NCBI GenBank assembly: GCA_040510575.1 | Contig: JBEVIU010000010.1 | Location: 1 to 5,875 of the forward strand | From: DASUMF01 sp040510575 | Lineage (GTDB): Bacteria; Actinomycetota; Acidimicrobiia; IMCC26256; DASPTH01 | Length of the DNA: 5,875 nt | Reading direction: 5' to 3' | Part shown: in pieces, positions 1 through 4,973 of the stretch | How the letters are laid out: every line of letters begins with the position of its first letter | Position numbering within the stretch: position 1 is the stretch's first letter | Notes under the pieces: model-generated | Seen by the model: only the letters and a program-made list of their open reading frames with translations | What the model was told of the DNA's origin: nothing | The model's database searches: none | Translations under genes and position numbers: made by a program

Positions 1-197
1 GCGATCACGGTCTCCGCGGTGGCACGCCCGAGCGGCGCGGAGCGGAACGCGAAGTAGCGCTCGCCGAAGTCGTCACGATCGAAGCCCACCGCAGCGAACT
101 TGTCGGCCGCGATGGGCGACGTGATCGGGGCGCCGAACATCGCGCCGAGCGTGGTGTTGATCTGGCTGGTCAGGGCGGGGTCGAAGAGTGCAGACAT
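1..197 (-). CDS. SCO6745-family protein, N-terminal fragment (cut by window edge)
   Basis: Sixty-five codons are visible from an ATG at 197-195, reading leftwards without a stop until the window ends, so the gene continues outside. The visible part has an N-terminal helical stretch, then a segment containing GFDRDDFGERYFAFRSAPLG at about residues 38-57. That segment resembles the characteristic early motif of SCO6745 (SalK-like) proteins, a Tyr/Phe-rich stretch followed by R-x-AP-LG. The family is common in actinobacteria, about 280-300 residues long, and has no established biochemical function. A second, complete member lies at 4974-5870, and the two align around G-x-D, then Y, then RSA. There is no Shine-Dalgarno sequence before the ATG. 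A TACATT hexamer ends 8 nt upstream, so the message may be leaderless or have a very short leader. The gene diverges from the AHSA1-like gene at 355. The family call rests on one short motif. Confidence 0.62.
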   Translation of the reverse strand, partial: MSALFDPALTSQINTTLGAMFGAPITSPIAADKFAAVGFDRDDFGERYFAFRSAPLGRATAETVI

Positions 198-205
198 GGG
201 GACGG

Positions 206-211
206 AATGTA
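206..211 (-). promoter_or_regulatory. Possible -10 element for the left-edge gene
   Basis: On the minus strand TACATT fits the actinobacterial -10 pattern TANNNT and ends 8 nt before the ATG at 197. That spacing would put the transcription start at or next to the start codon, which agrees with the missing ribosome binding site. No recognisable -35 hexamer lies 16-19 nt upstream, so this is a weak inference. Confidence 0.3.
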
Positions 212-258
212 CACACCTTGCTCGCTCGCCGTGGCGGCCGCGGCGCCGTCGAACAGTG

Positions 259-287
259 TTGAGCGGCGCGGGCAGCGGCGCTACGGT
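259..287 (+). promoter_or_regulatory. Candidate sigma-70-type promoter of the AHSA1-like gene
   Basis: TTGAGC at 259-264 (close to the TTGACN -35 consensus) is followed after exactly 17 nt by TACGGT at 282-287 (fits TANNNT). Transcription would start near 294 and leave an untranslated leader of about 60 nt before the ATG at 355. This is the best-formed promoter in the window. The rest of the 198-354 gap is GC-rich and shows nothing else convincing. Confidence 0.5.
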
Positions 288-340
288 TCGCCGCTTGCAG
301 CCGACCGGCCGGCGAGGCCACCGCGGAGGGGCACCAGCGC

Positions 341-348
341 GAGAGGGG
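341..348 (+). promoter_or_regulatory. Ribosome binding site that fixes the ATG at 355
   Basis: The purine-rich GAGAGGGG lies 6 nt before the ATG at 355. The same frame is open back to about position 100, but that extension overlaps the putative promoter, is Arg-rich and has no family similarity. This site therefore decides the start. Confidence 0.6.
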
Positions 349-354
349 TTCCGC

Positions 355-852
355 ATGGCACCGACACCAACCGCAGAGCTGCACGCGACGGACGCGGGCC
401 GCGACCTGGTGCTCGTGCGCGAGTTCCGAGCGCCGATCGACGACGTGTGGAAGAGCCTGACCACCCCCGAGGGCGTCGGACCGTGGTTCGGCACGTGGTC
501 GGGAACGCCGACCGTCGGCGACACCGTCGAGTTCACGATGACCGCCGAAGAAGGCGACGCGACCTCGGCGATGACGATCACCGCGTGCACGCCCCCCGAG
601 CACGTCGCCATCACGAATGCCGACGAGTACGGCGCCTGGCACCTCGAGGCGCGTCTGCGTGAAGCCGACGGCATCACCACGCTCGAGTTCGTGCACCACC
701 TGACGCCCGACGCGCCCATCGGTGAAGTCGGCGCCGGCTGGGAGTACTACCTCGACCGTCTCGTCGCGAGCCGCACCGGCGCGCCCATGCCCGACTTCGA
801 CGACTACTACCCGTCGATGCAGTCGTACTTCGAGCACCTGCCCGCCCGCTGA
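355..852 (+). CDS. SRPBCC/AHSA1-domain protein
   Basis: A 165-residue protein that is essentially one START-like SRPBCC fold of the AHSA1 (Activator of Hsp90 ATPase homologue 1-like) type. Visible hallmarks are the N-terminal strand and helix REFRAPIDDVWKSLTTPEGV (residues 22-41), the following PWFG (43-46), a central run of beta strands (about 52-115), and the C-terminal helix around GAGWEYYLDRLVA (126-138), which closes the hydrophobic cavity. Family members of this size are cytoplasmic and are thought to bind hydrophobic ligands or act in stress responses. The ligand cannot be inferred here. The tail DFDDYYPSMQSYFEHLPAR is unusually rich in aromatic and acidic residues. The start follows a good ribosome binding site and a promoter at 259-287. 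The gene diverges from the SCO6745-family fragment and converges on the nitrite channel gene, with a shared hairpin between them. The fold is secure; the function is not. Confidence 0.85.
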   Translation: MAPTPTAELHATDAGRDLVLVREFRAPIDDVWKSLTTPEGVGPWFGTWSGTPTVGDTVEFTMTAEEGDATSAMTITACTPPEHVAITNADEYGAWHLEARLREADGITTLEFVHHLTPDAPIGEVGAGWEYYLDRLVASRTGAPMPDFDDYYPSMQSYFEHLPAR

Positions 853-870
853 CCAGCCACGCCACGCGAA

Positions 871-920
871 GCAAACGGCAGCTGGATTCACGCTCGGCGT
901 GCGAACCAGCTGCCGTTTGC
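871..920. terminator. Long hairpin, probable bidirectional terminator
   Basis: Perfect 15-bp inverted arms (871-885 and 906-920, GCAAACGGCAGCTGG and its complement) enclose a 20-nt centre. The centre also folds: TTC (887-889) pairs with GAA (903-905) and ACGC (890-893) with GCGT (897-900), leaving a TCG loop and small bulges at A886 and G901-C902. About 22 base pairs form from 50 nt. It begins 18 nt after the stop of the AHSA1-like gene and ends 14 nt before the stop of the convergent channel gene, so it is placed to terminate both. There is no U-tract on either side, as is common for actinobacterial hairpin terminators. The length and near-perfect symmetry also fit a dispersed palindromic repeat. 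Confidence 0.75.
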
Positions 921-934
921 CTGACGTGACGCCC

Positions 935-1804
935 TTACCGAGCCGGCACCGGCTCCATCAGTGGCACGGCCGATGCGAGATCGAGGTCGGCCGCCACCTC
1001 GCCCGGCGTCGCCGTCTTCGCCCGGCCGCCGAGCCAGCCGTACGCCGCGCCCACCACCAGCGCACCGCCGACGAGGTTGCCGGGCACCGTCCACGCCAGG
1101 TTGCGGAACAGCATCCCCCAGCTGCCGGTGCCCTCCATGGCCGCGAGCGAGAACGTCGTCATGTTGGCGATCGAGTGCTCGAAGCCGGAAGCGATGAACG
1201 CCAGCAGCGCCCACCAGAGCACGATGCACTTCGCCGCGTCGCTGCGGGTACGTGCCGCCATCCAGAGCCCGAGACACACCAATGCGTTGCACAGCACCGC
1301 ACGCCAGAACAGCTGACCACCCGTCGCCGCGTCCTTGCCCGCAACGATCGACGCCAACAACGACTGCCCCGCGCTCGGCTTGCCGGGCAACGCGCCGAGC
1401 GAGATGACACCCGATGCGTTGACCGCGGCCGCGAACCCCAGCGCGCCCACGAAGTTGCCGACGAGCGAGAACACCCACACGACCGCGAGTTCGAGCACGG
1501 TGACCTGACGCTTGAACAGGCCCTGCAACATCGTCATCGCGTTGCCGGTGAACAGCTCCGCGCCGGCGAACACGACGAGGGTGAGCGCCACACCGAACAC
1601 CGCGCCCTGCACGAGCTTCGCGAACGGCGAGCCGCTCGACACCAGCGGCGCACCCACGCTCAGCAGCAACACCACGGCAACGCCCACGTACGCGCCCGCC
1701 AACATGCTGGCGATCGCGTAGCGCGGCACGTTGCGCGTCTGGTCCGCCTTCGCTCGAGCGAGTGTGCCCGCTTCGTCGACGGCGTCGGGGATGGAGATCG
1801 GCAT
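935..1804 (-). CDS. nirC: FNT-family nitrite transporter (NirC-like)
   Basis: A 289-residue inner-membrane protein of the formate/nitrite transporter family, which forms pentameric anion channels. Six hydrophobic segments are visible at about residues 29-51, 65-85, 104-128, 163-184, 190-207 and 236-257. Both family signatures are present: GAELFTGN (81-88) and GFEHSIANM (207-215). The latter contains the central pore His210, preceded by Glu209; Lys157 lies where FocA-type channels have a conserved pore lysine. The stretch after the second signature (ANMT-x-F-x-L) looks more like NirC than like FocA (ANMF-x-x-P). With the adjacent nitrite reductase this points to nitrite uptake for assimilation. 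The C-terminal tail (258-289) is soluble. The ATG at 1804 is preceded by GAAAGG with 6-nt spacing. The gene lies 46 nt downstream of the reductase on the same strand, almost certainly cotranscribed. Substrate preference is inferred from context. Confidence 0.92.
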   Translation of the reverse strand: MPISIPDAVDEAGTLARAKADQTRNVPRYAIASMLAGAYVGVAVVLLLSVGAPLVSSGSPFAKLVQGAVFGVALTLVVFAGAELFTGNAMTMLQGLFKRQVTVLELAVVWVFSLVGNFVGALGFAAAVNASGVISLGALPGKPSAGQSLLASIVAGKDAATGGQLFWRAVLCNALVCLGLWMAARTRSDAAKCIVLWWALLAFIASGFEHSIANMTTFSLAAMEGTGSWGMLFRNLAWTVPGNLVGGALVVGAAYGWLGGRAKTATPGEVAADLDLASAVPLMEPVPAR

Positions 1805-1850
1805 GACGGTCCTTTCGGTCGCGAGTTGTCGAGGTGAAGGAGAGACGGCG

Positions 1851-3512
1851 TCAGCCGCCGGTGGTGAGGACGACGAGATCGCGGGCGTCGGGCTCGGGTT
1901 CCACGCCCGACTCCCAACGCCGCTCGAGCGACGCGCCCACGTGCGCGGCGATGGCGTCGAGCCCGACGCGCCGGGCGGTGCGCCCGAGCGGCTCGCCGTC
2001 GTGGCGGAGGGCCTCCCAGGCGCCGACGATCGCGTCGACGGCCGCGACGACGTCGCGCTCGGCGACCCGGCCCACGACCTCGCCGATCTGGTCGGTGTCG
2101 ACGTCGGCACCGACGTAGACCTGGTAGCCCTCGAAGGTCTCGCCGTGCACCCGCACCTTGGCGCCGGCGAGCCCGATGTCGCCGACTTGGTGCTGCGCGC
2201 ACGAGTTGGGGCAGCCCGATACGTGCACCCGCAACATCGGATGACGACGCAGCGCGTGGCTGTGATCGAGCAGCACCTCACCGGCGCCGGGCGCATTCGC
2301 GATGCCGAGTGCACAGACCACCGACCCGGTGCAGGCGCGCACTCGGGCGGAGTGCTTCTCTCCGACCACGCGCATGCCGTGGAGCCGCAGCTCGTTGCGC
2401 AGGTCGTCGACCGCATCGGTGGGCACGTCGCGCAGCACGACGTCTTGATCGCGGGTCACGCGCAGGGTGCCGTCGCCGTAGCGCTCGGCGAAGTCGGCGA
2501 GCGCGACCATCGTGGCGCCGTCGAGGTCGCCCATCGGCACGTCGACGGTCACGAGCGCAAGCCCCGGCGTCCGTTGCGGGCGCACGCCGGCGCCCCAGCC
2601 GCTCGGGGGTGCGACGCCGAGCACCGCGGCGCGGTCGACCTCGCTCGGCACCTCCACCGGGACCGTCGCGGGGTGCGGACGGGCGCACGCGTCCGCGAAC
2701 CGTGCCCGCCACTCGGCCCGGAACTCGTCCGCACCCAGTCGTTCGACGACGAACTTGAGCCGGCCCTTCGCCGGGTGCTCGAAGTCGCCGTGTTGGACGA
2801 ACAGGTCGATGAGCGCCTCCGCGGCTGCGATCACCTGCGTGCGCGGGATGAACTCGTGCACCCGGATCCCGAGCCGCGGCGCCTTGCCCAGGCTGCCGCC
2901 GGCCCATACCTCGTAGCCGGCCACGCCGTCGCGCACGACCGACACGAACGCGCCGTCGTTGATACGCGCATCCTGACGGCACCGCGGCGAGCCTCCGAAC
3001 GCCAGGTTCACCCGACTCGGCAGCTCGCAGTTGAGCGTGGCCGAGCGAGCGACGATCGCATCCGACACCGCTTGCGCGTCGGGCAGGCAGTCGAACGGCT
3101 CGTCGAGCCCGACGCCGGCCTCGTCGGCGCACATCACGTTGCGCAACGTGTGGCCACACGCCGAGCGGGTGCTGAGCCCGGCGACGCCGAGCTCGGCCAG
3201 GACGTCGGCGACGGCACGGTCGGCGACCCAGTGCAGCTCCACGTTCTGACGGGTGGTGAGGTGCAACCAGTCGCGCCCGTGGCGCCCCGCCACCGCCGCG
3301 AGGGCGCGGGCCTGCTCCGCCGCCAGCACGCCGCCCGGCACCCGCACGCGCACCATGAACACGTGGTCCTGGAGCTGCGCGCACACCCCGTGCGTCTTCA
3401 GCGCGTACCGCTGCTCGGGCGTGAGCTCGGCGTCGCCGACCCGCGTGAGCTGGTCGAGGTCGATCGGGAGTCCGGCTCGCTTGGCGCCTGGGATGTCGAT
3501 CGCAACTGCCAT
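1851..3512 (-). CDS. nirA: Nitrite/sulfite reductase, siroheme and 4Fe-4S (probable ferredoxin-type nitrite reductase)
   Basis: A 553-residue cytoplasmic enzyme of the assimilatory nitrite/sulfite reductase family, which reduces nitrite to ammonium (or sulfite to sulfide) with six electrons. It has the usual internal repeat: ferredoxin-like half-domains at about residues 40-110 and 310-375, each followed by a catalytic domain. The [4Fe-4S]/siroheme ligands are clear: C394-x5-C400 in an ACTG context and C434-x3-C438 in SGCPNSC. Candidate anion or siroheme contacts are R88 (TTRQN), R124 and the R167-V-N169 triplet. N169 matches the K-x-N of plant nitrite reductases rather than the K-x-K of sulfite reductases, favouring nitrite; the neighbouring FNT channel and NnaR-like regulator agree. 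The first basic residue is Arg instead of the usual Lys. No flavin or Rieske domain is present, so the electron donor is probably a ferredoxin encoded elsewhere. The ATG lacks a Shine-Dalgarno sequence and lies 6 nt after a -10-like TACCGT, so the mRNA may be leaderless. Sulfite reductase activity remains possible. Confidence 0.93.
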   Translation of the reverse strand: MAVAIDIPGAKRAGLPIDLDQLTRVGDAELTPEQRYALKTHGVCAQLQDHVFMVRVRVPGGVLAAEQARALAAVAGRHGRDWLHLTTRQNVELHWVADRAVADVLAELGVAGLSTRSACGHTLRNVMCADEAGVGLDEPFDCLPDAQAVSDAIVARSATLNCELPSRVNLAFGGSPRCRQDARINDGAFVSVVRDGVAGYEVWAGGSLGKAPRLGIRVHEFIPRTQVIAAAEALIDLFVQHGDFEHPAKGRLKFVVERLGADEFRAEWRARFADACARPHPATVPVEVPSEVDRAAVLGVAPPSGWGAGVRPQRTPGLALVTVDVPMGDLDGATMVALADFAERYGDGTLRVTRDQDVVLRDVPTDAVDDLRNELRLHGMRVVGEKHSARVRACTGSVVCALGIANAPGAGEVLLDHSHALRRHPMLRVHVSGCPNSCAQHQVGDIGLAGAKVRVHGETFEGYQVYVGADVDTDQIGEVVGRVAERDVVAAVDAIVGAWEALRHDGEPLGRTARRVGLDAIAAHVGASLERRWESGVEPEPDARDLVVLTTGG

Positions 3513-3518
3513 GCGTGC

Positions 3519-3524
3519 ACGGTA
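3519..3524 (-). promoter_or_regulatory. Candidate -10 element, leaderless promoter of the nitrite reductase
   Basis: TACCGT on the minus strand fits TANNNT and is separated by only 6 nt from the ATG at 3512, so transcription would start at the A of the start codon. No Shine-Dalgarno sequence precedes this ATG, as expected for a leaderless message. No TTGAC-like -35 is found at 16-19 nt. The region where it should be abuts the four-box array at 3546-3583, which suggests an activator-dependent promoter. Confidence 0.42.
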
Positions 3525-3545
3525 CGGAGGTCGTGCATCGGCGTC

Positions 3546-3583
3546 GTTGCCGCACCGTGACGGCTCCGTCGCGGGAGCCTCAC
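3546..3583 (-). promoter_or_regulatory. Candidate GlnR-like operator upstream of the nitrite reductase
   Basis: Read on the minus strand, four pentamers follow with exact 6-nt gaps: GTGAG (3583-3579), GCGAC (3572-3568), GTCAC (3561-3557) and GCAAC (3550-3546). The GlnR operator of actinobacteria is described as gTnAC-n6-GaAAC repeated in tandem. The inner pair matches 8 of 9 informative positions, with the single mismatch at a weakly conserved base; the outer pair is degenerate. If transcription starts at the ATG, the inner pair lies at about -35 to -50, a typical activator position. GlnR controls nitrite reductase genes in Streptomyces and mycobacteria, so the context fits. In DNA this GC-rich, partial matches to a loose consensus do arise by chance. 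Confidence 0.4.
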
Positions 3584-3606
3584 ACCCGCGCCCGGCCCGT
3601 GTGAGG
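3578..3606. promoter_or_regulatory. Perfect 8-bp dyad between regulator and reductase genes
   Basis: CCTCACAC (3578-3585) and GTGTGAGG (3599-3606) form a perfect inverted repeat around 13 GC-rich bases. It lies 47 nt after the regulator's stop codon and 65 nt before the reductase's start. It could be an operator for the NnaR-like regulator, or a terminator hairpin after the regulator gene that partly uncouples it from the reductase. No U-tract follows it in the minus direction. A smaller 6-bp stem (GGCTCC 3562-3567, GGAGCC 3574-3579) adjoins it. The rest of the 3513-3653 gap is covered by the adjoining entries. Confidence 0.4.
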
Positions 3607-3653
3607 TTGCTGACGGGCGAGCCGTCGGCGTGACCGCCGCGAGACCGCGGCGC

Positions 3654-4823
3654 TCAGATGCCGGCGGTGCCCACGATGCGGTACCCGCGCTTGGGCAGGG
3701 TCTCGATCACCACGCCCGCGGCGCCGAGACTCCGTCGTAGGCGCGCCATGGTCACGTCGAGCGCGTGCTCGTCGACCGGGGCGCCCCAGACCGCGCGGCA
3801 CAGGTGCGCGCGCGACACGACCACGCCCGGTCGTTGCACGAGCCGGTCGAGCAGCCAGCGCTCGCGGGTCGGAAGCCACACGACCTCGCCGCAGCCGCAG
3901 CCGTCGTCGTCGCCGTCGTTGGTCGCGACCACGGGCGCGTCGACGTCGCGCACCGACACTGCGCGACCCTGCACCGTGACCAGGCGCCGGCCGTCACGCA
4001 CGGTGCGCTGCGACGCGTGCAGGCGCTCGGTGAGCGCACGCACCATCGAGCCCATGCGCGCCGCGACCGGCTCGACCAGGTCGTCGAGCCCGTGGATGCG
4101 GGCCGCCTCCGCGCAGTAGGGGCCGACGACGGCGACGACGACCCGTTCGTTGAGCGCAGACCGCAGCGCGGCTTCGTGGCCGTCGGCCGCCGCGATCTCG
4201 AAGCAGTGCGCGATCGCCGGCGCGGAGGTGAAGGTGACCGCGTCGACGTCGCCGCTGCACACCTTGGCCACCAACGCACGGGCCGCCTCCGGCGCGTCGG
4301 GCTTCTCCCAGCGGTAGACCGGCACCTCCACGAGACGCGCGCCGGCCTCGCGGAGGGCGGCGGCGAACTCGGGCGAGTCGGCGCCGTGCAACTGGAACGC
4401 CACCGTGGCACCGTCGAGCGGTTCCTCGAGCAGCCGGGCCAACACCTCGCGCAACGACTCCGACGGGGCGCGCCACCACACGTCGACTCCGATCGACGCC
4501 ATGGCGCCCGCCGCCTTCGCGCCGCGGGCGACGACCCGCGAGCCGGCGAGCGCGCTCGTGAGGTCGTCGTCCCACCCCCAGGTCGCGGCGGCGGTCAGCC
4601 AGCCCCGCACGCCGATGCCGGTGTTGGCCACGACGTAGTCGGGCGGGTGCGCGATGACCTCCTCGGTGGCATGCCGCAAGGCGTCGTCGGTGACCATCGA
4701 GTGGGTGCGGATCATGGGGCCGTGCACGACCCGCGCGCCGCGTCGTGTGAGGAGATCGGCCTGCTCGTCGGCGCGTCGGTCGGCGGTGATCCCGACCACG
4801 AACCCCTCGAGCGGCGCCAGCAT
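3654..4823 (-). CDS. nnaR: NnaR-like regulator: HemD-like domain fused to winged-helix DNA-binding domain
   Basis: A 389-residue two-domain protein. Residues 1 to about 268 form a uroporphyrinogen-III-synthase (HemD)-like bilobed fold: LEGFVVGITADRR at the start, VVANTGIGVRGW (64-75), AFQLHGADSPEF (142-153), DAVTFTSAPAIAHCFE (194-209) and VVVAVVGPYCAEAA (228-241). The TGIG-x-RGW stretch is what I associate with the regulator subgroup rather than the haem-pathway enzyme. Residues about 277-386 are an OmpR/PhoB-type winged helix, with the recognition-helix region DEHALDVTMARLRRSLG (351-367) and the wing ETLPKRGYRI (374-383). This architecture is known from NnaR of Streptomyces coelicolor and Mycobacterium smegmatis, regulators of nitrate/nitrite assimilation. 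The nitrite reductase and channel genes follow on the same strand, 141 nt away, so they are the likely targets. A loop (about 292-312) containing an Asp run and a C-G-C pair interrupts the first strands of the winged helix, which is unusual. The ATG is the only usable upstream start, with a closely spaced ribosome binding site. Confidence 0.88.
   Translation of the reverse strand: MLAPLEGFVVGITADRRADEQADLLTRRGARVVHGPMIRTHSMVTDDALRHATEEVIAHPPDYVVANTGIGVRGWLTAAATWGWDDDLTSALAGSRVVARGAKAAGAMASIGVDVWWRAPSESLREVLARLLEEPLDGATVAFQLHGADSPEFAAALREAGARLVEVPVYRWEKPDAPEAARALVAKVCSGDVDAVTFTSAPAIAHCFEIAAADGHEAALRSALNERVVVAVVGPYCAEAARIHGLDDLVEPVAARMGSMVRALTERLHASQRTVRDGRRLVTVQGRAVSVRDVDAPVVATNDGDDDGCGCGEVVWLPTRERWLLDRLVQRPGVVVSRAHLCRAVWGAPVDEHALDVTMARLRRSLGAAGVVIETLPKRGYRIVGTAGI
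3888..3920 (-). repeat. Low-complexity trinucleotide tract inside the regulator gene
   Basis: Eleven consecutive codons are built from GGC/TGC and GAC triplets. On the plus strand this reads as alternating gcc/gca, then gtc triplets. They encode residues 302-312, an Asp/Gly run followed by G-C-G-C-G. The tract looks like the product of replication slippage and coincides with a loop insertion relative to ordinary OmpR-type winged helices. Confidence 0.6.
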
Positions 4824-4825
4824 GA

Positions 4826-4830
4826 CCTCC
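4826..4830 (-). promoter_or_regulatory. Closely spaced ribosome binding site of the regulator gene
   Basis: GGAGG on the minus strand stands only 2 nt before the ATG at 4823, closer than the usual 5-9 nt. The frame upstream has no ATG, GTG or TTG before an in-frame stop at 4862-4860. The HemD-like fold needs the first strand right after this ATG. The start is therefore probably correct and initiation may be weak. Confidence 0.5.
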
Positions 4831-4847
4831 GAGGCTGGCGCGGCGGT

Positions 4848-4885
4848 GTTTCGGGAACATCACGTGGTCGTGACGACGCCACGAC
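4848..4885 (-). promoter_or_regulatory. Dyad-rich site with a GlnR-like half, between divergent genes
   Basis: On the minus strand GTGAT (4863-4859), 6 nt and GAAAC (4852-4848) match 8 of 9 informative positions of the GlnR a-b half-operator. Upstream with the same 6-nt spacing are GTCAC (4874-4870) and the poorer GTCGT (4885-4881). The segment also contains the palindromes CACGTG (4861-4866) and GTCGT-G-ACGAC (4867-4877), so it could instead bind another dimeric regulator, including the NnaR-like protein acting on its own gene. It ends 24 nt before the regulator's ATG, which is too close for ordinary activation of that gene, but it is well placed upstream of the plus-strand gene. Confidence 0.28.
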
Positions 4886-4917
4886 GGGCCCCTGACCGGC
4901 GACCCTTCCCCGCCGGC

Positions 4918-4923
4918 TACCGT
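4918..4923 (+). promoter_or_regulatory. Possible -10 element for the SCO6745-family gene
   Basis: TACCGT fits TANNNT; transcription from it would start near 4930, giving a leader of about 45 nt before the GTG at 4974. The 8-mer TACCGTGC is identical to the one at the proposed reductase promoter. No -35 at proper spacing is seen: CTGACC at 4892-4897 is 20 nt away. A 6-bp stem (CCGGCG 4896-4901, CGCCGG 4911-4916) covers the spacer. Confidence 0.3.
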
Positions 4924-4973
4924 GCCGACGCGTCGGGCGGAGACCCGGCGCCCGTCACACCGAGGGGGATCAC

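Noticed and set aside
100..354. N-terminal extension of the AHSA1-like protein
   Set aside because: It covers the start of the divergent gene and the promoter, is not family-like, and a good ribosome binding site precedes the ATG at 355.
1805..2416. Upstream extension of the nitrite channel frame to an ATG at 2416
   Set aside because: The extension overlaps the reductase in another frame and looks like random Arg/Ser-rich sequence. The ATG at 1804 has a proper ribosome binding site and starts a normal FNT N-terminus.
3518..3559. Inverted repeat CACGGT (3518-3523) and ACCGTG (3554-3559) around the reductase promoter
   Set aside because: Six-base arms separated by 30 nt in GC-rich DNA are expected by chance, and one arm overlaps the proposed -10 element.
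1731..3560. Open plus-strand frame of 609 codons antisense to the nitrite reductase, longer than the real gene
   Set aside because: It is Arg/His/Val-rich, low in family-like features, and mirrors the reductase codons. The minus strand carries unmistakable siroheme/4Fe-4S motifs. Long antisense frames are expected at this GC content.
3654..4823. Calling the HemD-like gene the haem-pathway uroporphyrinogen-III synthase
   Set aside because: The fused OmpR-type DNA-binding domain, the regulator-type TGIG-x-RGW stretch and the nitrite-gene neighbourhood favour a regulator. Residual enzyme activity cannot be excluded from sequence alone.
3765..4895. Open plus-strand frame of 376 codons opposite the regulator gene
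   Set aside because: Composition is dominated by Arg, His and Asp with no recognisable fold, and it lies fully antisense to a clear HemD/winged-helix gene.
4896..4916. Six-bp stem CCGGCG/CGCCGG upstream of the SCO6745-family gene as a terminator or riboswitch
   Set aside because: It is short, without a U-tract, and lies upstream of the predicted transcription start, so it would not be in the transcript.
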